This document shows, in pieces, positions 34,319 to 43,085 of a stretch of 44,613 nt of DNA. The notes beneath the pieces were generated by a model. It saw only the letters and a list, made by a program, of their open reading frames with translations. It was not told the DNA's origin and did not search any database. The stretch is taken from assembly GCA_903859815.1 (NCBI GenBank), contig CAIOOA010000179.1, forward strand, positions 1 to 44,613, in the 5' to 3' direction. This DNA is from an uncultured Methylococcaceae bacterium (GTDB lineage: Bacteria; Pseudomonadota; Gammaproteobacteria; Methylococcales; Methylococcaceae). The position numbers were made by a program, and so were the translations under genes. Position 1 is the first letter of the stretch, and the number at the start of each line of letters is the position of its first letter.

Positions 34319-34504
34319 TTTGGAGAATTTTACCATCGTTTAAACAGCGGCGAGTCTGTCGCCCTCGTAATAACAGAAAAGATTTCCGGCGAACGCTATG
34401 ATCACTTTACATAAACGCCAGATTTAATCATCGTCGCAGAAGACGGCAGTGTGCCTAGTCCACTTGTGATTAAGGATAGATTAAGGAAAAATGACCGAAA
34501 ATAA
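34319..34504 (+). pseudogene. Possible remnant of an unidentified gene, one in-frame stop
   Basis: In the gap between galT and the membrane glycosyltransferase one plus-strand frame stays open for 62 codons except for a single TAA at 34412-34414. Both halves read like real protein: SGESVALVITEKISGERYDH before it and TPDLIIVAEDGSVPSPLVI after it. The first half has no start codon and is preceded by a stop. I cannot name the parent family. It could be a decayed gene end, or chance; strand bias of amino-acid use favours decay. Confidence 0.4.
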
Positions 34505-34561
34505 TAAATCTTCCAGCTTTGAAGCAGAAGCTTGAATCAAATTACACTAAGGCTTATACAT

Positions 34562-36007
34562 ATGAAAAGTGAAATTAAATTGAATTCTACCTACTGGTTG
34601 CTTGGAATATTGATTATCTCTGTGGGGGCGTACTTGCGCATCAACGAAGCCATCGTTAATGACCTTTGGTACGATGAAGCCTTTACCGGAATGACCATTC
34701 GGCAATCATGGTCCGATGTATTTCAAATGATGAGTCATGATTGGAAACATCCGCCAACGTTTTATTCGATGGTCAAGTTTGTGACAATGGTGACGGGTTC
34801 AACCGATCCTTTTCACATAAGGCTAGTCCCTCTCTTTTTTGGGATTTTAACGATTCCATTAGGTTATTGGCTGATTCAGCAACTTAGTTTGGCAACAGAA
34901 GATAAGAAATACTTGGGGCTGGTGACTATGTCTGTGTTGTCATTTTCACCATTCTTTATTAGATATTCAAGGGAAGCTAGGTCATATTCTTTATTATTGT
35001 TTTTAATGCTCGTCGCGATCATTTTCTTTATCAAGTCATCAAAGAACTCGTTCCGATTCTCTAGGGATTTAATGATTTTTACGATAATCTTAATGATCAT
35101 TATGATGACGCATTTCTTGAGCATCCTGATTGTGACAGGTTTTTTTGTCGCTTTTGTATTGCTCAGGATGGAGGAAAATAAAACTTTCTACAATACCAAA
35201 TTGATGAAACGGGTTGGGGTTATTGCTTTATTGGGTTGGCTTGCCATTACGTGGGCGTGGTCAACCGCACATTTGGAAAAAATACTCGAACCATTAAACC
35301 CTAGTTTTCTTTTGCCACGTGATTTATCTATTATACCAATAACAATATCTGACTTTCTGTTTAATATTCCTGAAAATACACATTTTTTGTTTTCACTTTT
35401 CCCAGGAAACCTTGGTTTTGTCATTCTAATTGCATCGGTCATTGCTTTTATTGTTGTATTTCAGAAGAGCATTGATAATAGAGAATCGGTAGTTGATATT
35501 ATTATTCTAACCTCACTAGGTTTTGTTCCATTGATTATGGATATATTGGCAGCTTCCTTTGGGCTACGCATGTATCTGCCCCGCTATGTGATAGGTTATG
35601 GCACGATGTTGATAATTTGGATATTATATGTTTGGTGGAGAATTGCCAACAAACAAATGTTATGGATCATCTGTGTTTATTTTACATTGTTGTTTTTTGT
35701 TGACCGAACACCTTTTACGAAATATTCTGAGGTGATCTCCCAAATCTCAGCAGATTCTACGATAGCAATAGGCACTCCTTACGATTATGTTGTATTTAGG
35801 TACTATCTACCTAAAGCAAAGTTAATGTTACTGGAAAAAAATGACGACGTGGGTTATGATCCATTTGTTTCAGCGGCAACCCTAGTCACAAAAGAAGATG
35901 TCATGCCAGGTTCATTGGCTGTGATGTACAAAGAAAAACCAGTTCCTTCAACTTGGAAGCCTAAATTTGACACGAGCGATTTTCGGGTGTATGAATATGC
36001 AAAATGA
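34562..36007 (+). CDS. Membrane glycosyltransferase, GT39/ArnT-like
   Basis: The 481-residue protein has about eleven hydrophobic helices. The first loop carries RINEAIVNDLWYDEAFT (the acidic, metal-linked site of GT-C enzymes) and HDWKHPPTFY, the pattern of polyprenyl-phosphate-sugar dependent transferases of the PMT/ArnT superfamily (also called dolichyl-phosphate-mannose-protein mannosyltransferase-like). A C-terminal soluble tail (VYEYAK end) lies outside the membrane. The ATG at 34562 is chosen over a TTG ten codons earlier. Composition is strongly AT-rich against galT, suggesting transfer. Downstream are a GtrA-GT2 fusion that could make the polyprenyl-phosphate sugar, and a PIG-V-like transferase. 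Acceptor unknown. Confidence 0.85.
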   Translation: MKSEIKLNSTYWLLGILIISVGAYLRINEAIVNDLWYDEAFTGMTIRQSWSDVFQMMSHDWKHPPTFYSMVKFVTMVTGSTDPFHIRLVPLFFGILTIPLGYWLIQQLSLATEDKKYLGLVTMSVLSFSPFFIRYSREARSYSLLLFLMLVAIIFFIKSSKNSFRFSRDLMIFTIILMIIMMTHFLSILIVTGFFVAFVLLRMEENKTFYNTKLMKRVGVIALLGWLAITWAWSTAHLEKILEPLNPSFLLPRDLSIIPITISDFLFNIPENTHFLFSLFPGNLGFVILIASVIAFIVVFQKSIDNRESVVDIIILTSLGFVPLIMDILAASFGLRMYLPRYVIGYGTMLIIWILYVWWRIANKQMLWIICVYFTLLFFVDRTPFTKYSEVISQISADSTIAIGTPYDYVVFRYYLPKAKLMLLEKNDDVGYDPFVSAATLVTKEDVMPGSLAVMYKEKPVPSTWKPKFDTSDFRVYEYAK

Positions 36008-36131
36008 AATTCAATATAAAATCATCATGTGTTTCTTGCAGCAGTATGATTAGGAAGCTAGGGTATGGCTCCCTGTTTTTTGCTGTTACCCATTGTTAAA
36101 AGAAAATAACCTATAACTCAAAGGATTTAGA

Positions 36132-37526
36132 ATGACTCTCATTCGGTATCTTCTCGTTGGTGTAGTCAATACACTAGTCGGGCTTGGCACTATCTACTTG
36201 GCAATGTACTTTCTGAAAATGGGGGTTGTATCTTCAAATGCGTTTGGTTATGGCGTTGGCATTATGGTGAGTTTCGTCCTGAACAAAAAATGGACTTTTA
36301 ATAGTGATGCTCATGCCGTTTACAGTTTCCTCCGCTATTTGTTGGTGCTGTTGGTAGCCTATGTGGCGAATCTTCAAACGGTACTCTTTGCCAACTCTCA
36401 TTTCGATTTGAATCCTTATCTTTCCCAAGCATTGGGCATTGCCCCTTATACGGCCATTGGGTTTCTGGGTAGTCGCTACTTTGCCTTCCGTGAACGTAAC
36501 GGCATCCAACCGATACTGGATCAAGCCAATGAGGCTGGGGCCGTAAAAAAGGCAAGCTTGATCCAGCGAATGATCGAACTGAGTATTGTTGTGCCTTGCT
36601 ACAATGAGGAAGCAGTGCTACCAGAAACGGTTCAGCGATTGACGGAATTATTGCAATCCCTGATAGCCAAGGGAAAACTGACACCAGATAGTTGTGTTTA
36701 TTATGTTGACGACGGCAGCCGCGACCGAACTTGGGACTTGATCGAGGAATTAGCCAAAACTAACGGTTTTGTGCGGGGGATTAAATTGTCTCGCAACCGG
36801 GGCCATCAGAATGCATTGTTGGCTGGGTTGTTGACGGTGAAGGGTGAAGCGGTTATCAGCGTCGATGCGGATTTGCAGGACGATTTAGCGGCTATTGAAG
36901 AGATGCTTGATGACTATGCCGCAGGCTACGATATTGTATACGGGGTTCGCAGTTCTCGTAAAACGGATACATTTTTCAAGAATTTTACCGCCATAGCCTA
37001 CTATCGGCTGCTGGCCGTCATGGGTGTGGAAATAATTTACAACCATGCCGATTACCGGCTCATGAGCCGCCGGGTTATTGATGCATTGAAAGAATTCGGC
37101 GAAGTCAATTTGTTTCTTCGGGGCATCATTCCTCAGTTGGGTTTTGCTCATTCCATCGTGTATTACGAACGTGCTGAGCGGTTTGCCGGGGAATCAAAAT
37201 ATCCGTTAAAAAAAATGCTTGCATTGGCTTGGCAAGGCATTACATCCTTCTCAAATGTGCCTTTGCAAGCAATTACTCACTTGGGACTATTAGTATCAAT
37301 GATTAGTTTTGCTGTGACCATCTGGGCGATCTGGGTTAAGCTGTTCACCGAAAATGCGTTGCCTGGATGGGCATCCACGGTTTTGCCCATCTATTTTCTC
37401 GGCGGCATTCAATTGCTTTGTCTTGGTATGATAGGCGAGTATTTGTCGAAAATTTATACGGAAACCAAACGTAGGCCCCGTTTTATTATTGAGAAAACCA
37501 CTAGCCAAGATGATATGAGCTTATGA
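36132..37526 (+). CDS. GtrA flippase domain fused to GT2 polyprenyl-phosphate glycosyltransferase
   Basis: The 464-residue protein has two parts that are usually separate genes. Residues 1-120 form a four-helix GtrA domain (RYLLVGVVNTLVGLGTIYL, then KWTFNSD and SRYFAFRER), thought to flip polyprenyl-phosphate sugars. Residues about 148-370 form a GT2 domain like DPM1/GtrB (SIVVPCYNEEAVLP, YVDDGSRDRT, ISVDADLQDD, MSRRVIDALKEF), followed by two C-terminal helices (about 385-440) as in GtrB/ArnC. The protein would make and flip a polyprenyl-phosphate hexose, supplying the GT-C enzymes on either side. Its stop overlaps the ATG of the next gene by four bases. The 124-base gap upstream holds nothing recognisable. 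Confidence 0.92.
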   Translation: MTLIRYLLVGVVNTLVGLGTIYLAMYFLKMGVVSSNAFGYGVGIMVSFVLNKKWTFNSDAHAVYSFLRYLLVLLVAYVANLQTVLFANSHFDLNPYLSQALGIAPYTAIGFLGSRYFAFRERNGIQPILDQANEAGAVKKASLIQRMIELSIVVPCYNEEAVLPETVQRLTELLQSLIAKGKLTPDSCVYYVDDGSRDRTWDLIEELAKTNGFVRGIKLSRNRGHQNALLAGLLTVKGEAVISVDADLQDDLAAIEEMLDDYAAGYDIVYGVRSSRKTDTFFKNFTAIAYYRLLAVMGVEIIYNHADYRLMSRRVIDALKEFGEVNLFLRGIIPQLGFAHSIVYYERAERFAGESKYPLKKMLALAWQGITSFSNVPLQAITHLGLLVSMISFAVTIWAIWVKLFTENALPGWASTVLPIYFLGGIQLLCLGMIGEYLSKIYTETKRRPRFIIEKTTSQDDMSL

Positions 37527-38623
37527 AAAAGGTGTTGTGCATTTACATTGTTTGGCTTGTCATTATTAATCTGTTTGCCATCGCTGCGCAAAACCGTTTT
37601 AATCTTAACCAAGATACTGCTTACCCTTGGATGCAGAGGGAACATTTTATTGCAGACTATCCGTGGAATCCGATCCAGCTTCATGCACGTTGGGATTCAT
37701 TTTGGTACAAGGACATTGCGGCTAATGGATATTCTTTTAAAAACTTGGATAGTGTTTCAAACATTGTATATTTCCCCCTCTATCCATTTTTAACCCGATT
37801 GTTGGCTGTTATGGTTGGAGGTGATGTTGAATTGGCAGGTACACTTCTCAGTACCCTATCCACGGCACTGGGCCTTATCTATCTATTTAAAATAGTCAAA
37901 GAATTCCATCCCGACATCAATCCTTATTTACCAGTAATCATCCTTCTCACGTTCCCTACAGCATTCTTTTTTAATGTAATGTATACGGAATCCTTGTTTC
38001 TTTTTCTTTCGACGGCCTGTTTTTATTATGGGTTTAAAAGAGATTTCGTCAAGGCTAGTATTTTCGGAGTTTTGGCAGCTTTGACTAGAATAACGGGTGT
38101 TTTGCTGATTATTCCTTTGTTATGGGAGTATTTTAGCTATAATGGTTTCAAAAAGCCCTTTAACAAAGACTTGATTGCATTGCTGCTTATTCCTTTCGGT
38201 AGCTTTTGTTTTTTTCTCTATCATTACCTTGCTTTCGGAGATTTCTTTCTATTTCTTAAAGTGGAAAGCCTGTTTGGGAGGGCATTTCACATTGACGGAA
38301 GCGAGTTCTTGCCCGTTACCCGCCCAGCATTAGTGAACCTACTGATCGACTGTATGTTTGTGGTCGTTGCGCTGGTCACCAGCTTTTTCGCATTGACCCG
38401 GTTGCGGGTTTCCTATGGGCTGTATATGATCGCCACTATTGCCATAGCACTCAGCACAGGTATGATTATGAGCATTGGCCGTTATATCCTAGTGCTTTTT
38501 CCTATGTATATCCTACTGGCATCCATCAAAAGCGAAAGTGTTCGATTTGCTTATTCCCTGCTTTCGACCTTGCTTTTGTCGATGTATATTACTTTATTTG
38601 TCAATGGATATTGGGCGGGATAA
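37523..38623 (+). CDS. PIG-V-like membrane mannosyltransferase-type protein
   Basis: The 366-residue protein has about nine hydrophobic helices. The first large loop has ARWDSFWYKDIAANGY, then VYFPLYPFLTRLL and later FPTAFFFNVMYTESLFLFLS, all marks of the PIG-V-like GT-C family (GT76-related), whose bacterial members are thought to use polyprenyl-phosphate sugars. The ATG overlaps the GtrA-GT2 stop (ATGA), so the two are translationally coupled, and the GtrA-GT2 protein is the likely sugar supplier. The family match is good; donor and acceptor are inferred. AT-rich composition matches the two genes upstream. Confidence 0.85.
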   Translation: MKKVLCIYIVWLVIINLFAIAAQNRFNLNQDTAYPWMQREHFIADYPWNPIQLHARWDSFWYKDIAANGYSFKNLDSVSNIVYFPLYPFLTRLLAVMVGGDVELAGTLLSTLSTALGLIYLFKIVKEFHPDINPYLPVIILLTFPTAFFFNVMYTESLFLFLSTACFYYGFKRDFVKASIFGVLAALTRITGVLLIIPLLWEYFSYNGFKKPFNKDLIALLLIPFGSFCFFLYHYLAFGDFFLFLKVESLFGRAFHIDGSEFLPVTRPALVNLLIDCMFVVVALVTSFFALTRLRVSYGLYMIATIAIALSTGMIMSIGRYILVLFPMYILLASIKSESVRFAYSLLSTLLLSMYITLFVNGYWAG

Positions 38624-38755
38624 TGAGGCTACCCCTTTGTATCACCGCTAGATGAGGCCCGATAGGCCATTACCACAATGCTGCTAGAAGTGGCCCAGTC
38701 TGTAGACTTCTGAGCAATAAGATAGCAATTACATTTAATCCTCTTGGAGTATCGC

Positions 38756-40753
38756 ATGATCCCATCACCCCTGACATCCTTGCTTTCTTCCGCCGACCTT
38801 CTCCCCGATCCCCAAGGCGTGGGGGTTTTCGTCCGGTTCACTGCCGAGCAGCCTTCGCACCGGTTGGTCTTCCCGATTGGCGAGATGAAGATTTCACGTT
38901 TTATGGCATGTCGGCGCGGTGATCCCTTCTGGATGGTTTCTGAAGCAGGTGTTTGCCTTGGGCAAACGCCTGCCGAAACGCAATCGCTGCTGTTAGAAAT
39001 GGAAGATTCTAGTTGCGTGATACTAATACCTTTGGTGGATTCGCCTTTCCGTGGGGCTTTGCGCGGCAAGGGCGATAATGGGCTGGAATTGGTGGTGGAT
39101 ACCGGCGATTCCCAAGTGGTCGCCCATTCGGTGGTGGGCCTTTTTGCTGCCGCGGGAAAGAGTCCTTACACCTTGGTGAATGCTGCTGCCCATAGCGTGG
39201 CCGCATATCAGGGTAGGCCGCGTCTGCGTACCGATAAATACCTGCCGTCCTTTGTGGATCAATTTGGTTGGTGTACGTGGGATGCCTTTTATCAGGATGT
39301 ATCCCACGATCTAGTGCGCCAAGGATTGCAGAGTTTTGCCGAGGGTGGGGTACCGCCTAAATTTCTGATTCTCGATGACGGCTGGCAAACGGTGCGCCAA
39401 ACCGCCGAAAACGAGAACCGGCTTTCGGCTTTTCCCGCCAATGAAAAGTTTCCCGGCGATCTGGCCCCCACAGTACAAATGGCCAAGCGCGAATTCGGCA
39501 TCGAAAACTTCATAGTTTGGCACGGTATCATGGGCTATTGGGCCGGAGTGGATGGCGAGTCATTGCCGGCCTATGACGTTCATGACATGACACGCAATTA
39601 CTCCGTTGACCTCTTGGGTTACGCGCCCAACATGAACGACTGGTTTTCAAAGCAAGTGGGGGTGCCGGGAGTATCGGAAATCCACCACTTCTACAATGAT
39701 TATCACCGCCATCTACGTTCACAGGGTGTGGACGGGATCAAAGTGGACATTCAGTCATCATTGGAGGGGTTGGCAGCGGGTTTTGGGGGTCGAGTGGCGA
39801 TGATGCAAACCTATCATGAAGCGCTCGAAGGCTCGGCGCAGGTTCATTTCAACGGCAATTTGATTAACTGCATGTCGTGTTCGAACGATATGCTCTACAG
39901 TGCGCTTAATTCTACCCTAACCCGCACTTCGGGTGACTTTTATCCAACTCAACCCAACACTCACGGGCCTCATCTCTATAACAATGCCCAAGTAGGCATG
40001 TGGTTTGGCGAGTTTATTCGCCCCGACTGGGATATGTTTCAGTCTGGTCACGAGACAGGTGCGTTTCACGCTGCCGGTCGGGCGGTGAGCGGCGGCCCGG
40101 TGTATGTGTCGGACAAGCCTGACGGGCATAACTTTGATGTCCTGCGGAGACTAGTTCTACCCGATGGCAGCGTATTGCGTGCCAGCGGTGTAGGCCGTCC
40201 TACACGCGACTGCCTGTTTCATGATGTGACCAAAGAAGACGTGCTGCTTAAGGTTTTCAATACAAACACCGCTGGCAGCGGTGTAATTGGCGTCTTCAAT
40301 TGTCGGCATGGAGCGGGTGAAATCACCGGTGCTGTGTCTCCTGCGGACATAGACTCGCCGGCCTTCGACCAAACGGCTGAGTTGTACGCGGTATACGTCC
40401 ATAATACCCGCCAACTACGGTTACTGAAGTATGTTGAAAAATGGCCGCTTACTTTGGCTCCGTTGGGTTTTGAAGTGATGACCATTGTTCCCGTAGTAGG
40501 TGGGTTTGCCCCAATCGGCCTGCCAGATTATTACAACAGTGGTGGGGCAGTTGAAGAATGGCAGTCTGTACTGCCCAATATTGTTAGCTTGCGGATGCGC
40601 GGTAGTGGCCGATTCATGGCTTACAGCCATAAACGCCCTGCGTCGATAGTGTCCAACGGGGTAATGACCGATTTTACCTTCGATGAGGAATCGGGTAGGC
40701 TCGAATTTCAATTGACTTCGAAGCAAGTCATGATTATTTACAATGATTTATAA
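38756..40753 (+). CDS. GH36 alpha-galactosidase / raffinose-synthase-like (Sip1) family
   Basis: The 665-residue protein belongs to the Sip1/raffinose synthase branch of GH36. It has FGWCTWDAFYQDVSHDLVRQ in the first barrel strand, KFLILDDGWQ, the nucleophile Asp in VDGIKVDIQSSLE, and the NSTLTRTSGDFYP region that carries the acid/base. There is no signal peptide, so it is probably cytoplasmic. It could hydrolyse alpha-galactosides (raffinose, melibiose, galactosylglycerol) or transfer galactose. Galactose released would feed galK and galT nearby. The ATG at 38756 has GGAG six bases ahead; an upstream TTG is rejected. It starts 132 bases after the PIG-V-like gene. Gene order suggests a galactoside role, but substrate needs testing. 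Confidence 0.9.
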   Translation: MIPSPLTSLLSSADLLPDPQGVGVFVRFTAEQPSHRLVFPIGEMKISRFMACRRGDPFWMVSEAGVCLGQTPAETQSLLLEMEDSSCVILIPLVDSPFRGALRGKGDNGLELVVDTGDSQVVAHSVVGLFAAAGKSPYTLVNAAAHSVAAYQGRPRLRTDKYLPSFVDQFGWCTWDAFYQDVSHDLVRQGLQSFAEGGVPPKFLILDDGWQTVRQTAENENRLSAFPANEKFPGDLAPTVQMAKREFGIENFIVWHGIMGYWAGVDGESLPAYDVHDMTRNYSVDLLGYAPNMNDWFSKQVGVPGVSEIHHFYNDYHRHLRSQGVDGIKVDIQSSLEGLAAGFGGRVAMMQTYHEALEGSAQVHFNGNLINCMSCSNDMLYSALNSTLTRTSGDFYPTQPNTHGPHLYNNAQVGMWFGEFIRPDWDMFQSGHETGAFHAAGRAVSGGPVYVSDKPDGHNFDVLRRLVLPDGSVLRASGVGRPTRDCLFHDVTKEDVLLKVFNTNTAGSGVIGVFNCRHGAGEITGAVSPADIDSPAFDQTAELYAVYVHNTRQLRLLKYVEKWPLTLAPLGFEVMTIVPVVGGFAPIGLPDYYNSGGAVEEWQSVLPNIVSLRMRGSGRFMAYSHKRPASIVSNGVMTDFTFDEESGRLEFQLTSKQVMIIYNDL

Positions 40754-40831
40754 TGCGGTGTCCAATCCCAGATTGATATAAACTACGCATGATCTCCAAA
40801 GGCTTTGCAAAACTGTTTGCGAGAAGCAGGG

Positions 40832-42577
40832 ATGCATTATCAATTCTTTCCCAGAAGCCTATCATCACTAATGCATTGGATTAACAATATGCTTTCGAAA
40901 CGTCTATTCGTTTACATCATCCTCGCGTTCTGCGCCTTGATTTCGATCACGTATTGGTGGAAATTGAGCCAGCCGGTGACGATTGTCGACACCCCGAATG
41001 ACCATCTTAGCTGTGTCTCCTATTCACCCTTCCATAAACCGGGTCAAACGCCTTTGGACGGGAATATAACCATCAGTGAGAAACAGATCGAAGCTGACTT
41101 GACGGCATTGGCACAAAGTTTCGATTGTGTTCGAACCTATTCCGTCCTTGAAGGCGTGGATAAAGTGCCGGGGATCGCGCAAAAGCTTGGCATGAAAGTC
41201 TTGCTCGGAGTCTGGATTGGAGCCAAGCAAAGCCGCAACGAAAAGGAACTGGCTATTGCCATTGATTTGGCGAACCATTACCCCTCCGTCATACGTGCCG
41301 TCATCGTCGGCAACGAGGTGCTGCTGCGCACAGAGCAATCGCCTAAGCAGGTCAGTGCTTATGTCGAGCGGGTCAAGGCAGCAGTACCCGCAGGCGTGCC
41401 GGTCACCTACGCCGATGTCTGGGAGTTCTGGCTACGCTATCAAAAGGATTTGCTGGATTCAGTGTCATTTGCCACCGTGCATATCCTGCCCTATTGGGAG
41501 GATGACCCAATTGGGATAGACGATGCAGTCGGGCATGTTAGCTATATATACAAGCATGTAAAGGATGAGTTGAAGGGCAAGGAGGTGTTGATTGGTGAAA
41601 CCGGGTGGCCTAGCTATGGTCGCCAGCGTCAGGAGGCGGAACCCTCGCTGGTCAACCAAGCCCGATTCATCCGCGAATTTGCACTACGTGCGGAAGTGGA
41701 AAAAATCCCCTATAACGTTGTCGAAGCATTCGACCAGCCCTGGAAGCGCACCTCAGAAGGCGCAGTGGGCGGTTACTGGGGGCTTTACACGGCTGACGGC
41801 ATCTCCAAGTTTCCTTTCCGCGGTCCCGTACCCGAAGCCCCGTTTTGGAGTAAGATTGCTTATGGGGCGATGTTCGCATTCTTCGGCTTGTTTGCAATCA
41901 ACCAGTGGAGACAGCGCAAACTGGATGGTGCCTCCCTGTCAGCACTGCTTGCCATCAGTATCAGTGGCGGAGGTGCTTGGGTAGCTTTTTTTCGCGACAT
42001 GGTGATGACCAATCGCATGATGTTGGAATGGGCAAGCACTGGCCTGTTCGCACTATTGCTTATAATCGCCACTTGGGTACTAGGCAACACCCTAGCCAGT
42101 TGGTGTTCGACCGGCAATCCACCGCCAAGCTTTGCGTCGGCCAGCCAAATGGCTCGGTGGCTTCGGCGCAAAGACCAAAGCTTCGAGGGAAGTTCCCTTC
42201 TGTTGAGCGCATTGCGGTTCGTGTTTTTGTTCGGGGCCGCTTTGGCTTGCGTGTTGTTGGTGTTTGATTTGCGCTCTCAGGATTTTCCTGTGGCGCTGTT
42301 TTCAGTGCCTGTCGTCGGCCTTGCCTTGTTGGCTTGGATCAAAGGCAAGCCTGAAGCGGATCTGGAGGAAATCGTGCTTGCGGGTTGGATTGGCTTCGCA
42401 GGGTTGTGGACAGCCATAGCCGAGCATATTGTCTTGGTGCGTGGCGAGCCGTGGCGTTGGGCGAGTGACATCAACCCCCATGCGCTTGAATGGGCGCTAC
42501 TATGCGTGTTGTTGGCCGCTTCGGTGCTAGGCCCGATATTCGTCGAACTGCTCACGGGCAAGCGTCAAAACGCCTAG
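40832..42577 (+). CDS. Membrane-anchored GH17 glycoside hydrolase without a GT2 domain
   Basis: From the ATG at 40832 the protein has 581 residues (ATGs at 40871 and 40889 are alternatives). An N-terminal anchor helix (LFVYIILAFCALISITYWW) is followed by a periplasmic GH17 domain with both glutamates: Glu162 in VGNEV and Glu256 in GETGWPS, and VVEAFDQPWKR in common with the enzyme at 18427. The C-terminal half is a set of about seven hydrophobic helices, and the GT2 domain of the larger paralogue is missing. A beta-1,3-glucanase or transglycosylase role in glucan branching or turnover is plausible; the rhizobial ndvC type, a GH17 membrane protein linked to beta-1,6 branching, is one parallel. 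Its 3' end overlaps the convergent small membrane gene by 51 bases. Confidence 0.9.
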   Translation: MHYQFFPRSLSSLMHWINNMLSKRLFVYIILAFCALISITYWWKLSQPVTIVDTPNDHLSCVSYSPFHKPGQTPLDGNITISEKQIEADLTALAQSFDCVRTYSVLEGVDKVPGIAQKLGMKVLLGVWIGAKQSRNEKELAIAIDLANHYPSVIRAVIVGNEVLLRTEQSPKQVSAYVERVKAAVPAGVPVTYADVWEFWLRYQKDLLDSVSFATVHILPYWEDDPIGIDDAVGHVSYIYKHVKDELKGKEVLIGETGWPSYGRQRQEAEPSLVNQARFIREFALRAEVEKIPYNVVEAFDQPWKRTSEGAVGGYWGLYTADGISKFPFRGPVPEAPFWSKIAYGAMFAFFGLFAINQWRQRKLDGASLSALLAISISGGGAWVAFFRDMVMTNRMMLEWASTGLFALLLIIATWVLGNTLASWCSTGNPPPSFASASQMARWLRRKDQSFEGSSLLLSALRFVFLFGAALACVLLVFDLRSQDFPVALFSVPVVGLALLAWIKGKPEADLEEIVLAGWIGFAGLWTAIAEHIVLVRGEPWRWASDINPHALEWALLCVLLAASVLGPIFVELLTGKRQNA

Positions 42578-42901
42578 CAAGAAACCAAGGGCTGCTGAAT
42601 CCAAAGCGGCATGATTTCCACCATGAAGTATCAAGCTTGCCACGCCGACTATGCCGGCCAACAGACCGACCAAGCCTGAACGGGTGACCGTCGACACCAA
42701 GCCAAGCAACAGGACGAAGTAGCCAATGCCGCTTTGGATGAAGATTTTTTCAACGAGTTCGCGCAGCTTGCACGGAAAGCCTTGCCCGCCCTCTTGGCAA
42801 AAAATGGCTACTTCTTGCGCCTCCACGAAATGGTTTCTTGCCCACCAAGAAAGGCTCAGGATAGTCAGGATCAACAGCCATGGAAAAGGATTGAATTTCA
42901 T
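42527..42901 (-). CDS. Small membrane protein of unknown function
   Basis: The 124-residue product has a signal-anchor-like first helix (about 6-22), a short segment with two cysteines (IFCQEGGQGFPCKL) that could pair in the periplasm, and two or three further hydrophobic helices rich in Gly, Leu and Ala. I do not recognise the family. The gene is convergent with, and overlaps by 51 bases, the end of the GH17 gene, which is unusual and raises the question of antisense control. The downstream half lies over the coding end of the opposite gene, so part of the frame could be a shadow, but the N-terminal half is outside it and the hydrophobic pattern is regular. Confidence 0.65.
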   Translation of the reverse strand: MKFNPFPWLLILTILSLSWWARNHFVEAQEVAIFCQEGGQGFPCKLRELVEKIFIQSGIGYFVLLLGLVSTVTRSGLVGLLAGIVGVASLILHGGNHAALDSAALGFLLGVLTLAREQFDEYRA

Positions 42902-43085
42902 GATTGTACAGAATAAAGGTTAGTCAATTGGTTTTAATGTAACATTCCATTGCGTTTATCACCAGTGTGCAAACATCTGGGTAAGTCATAAAGCGTATTC
43001 GTTGATCCAATCAAAGCCCCAGATTGAAGCTGGTATGCGTGTAATCAAGGGGTTATAGTCAAATCGCTTAGTGGGAAGTAAGCCT

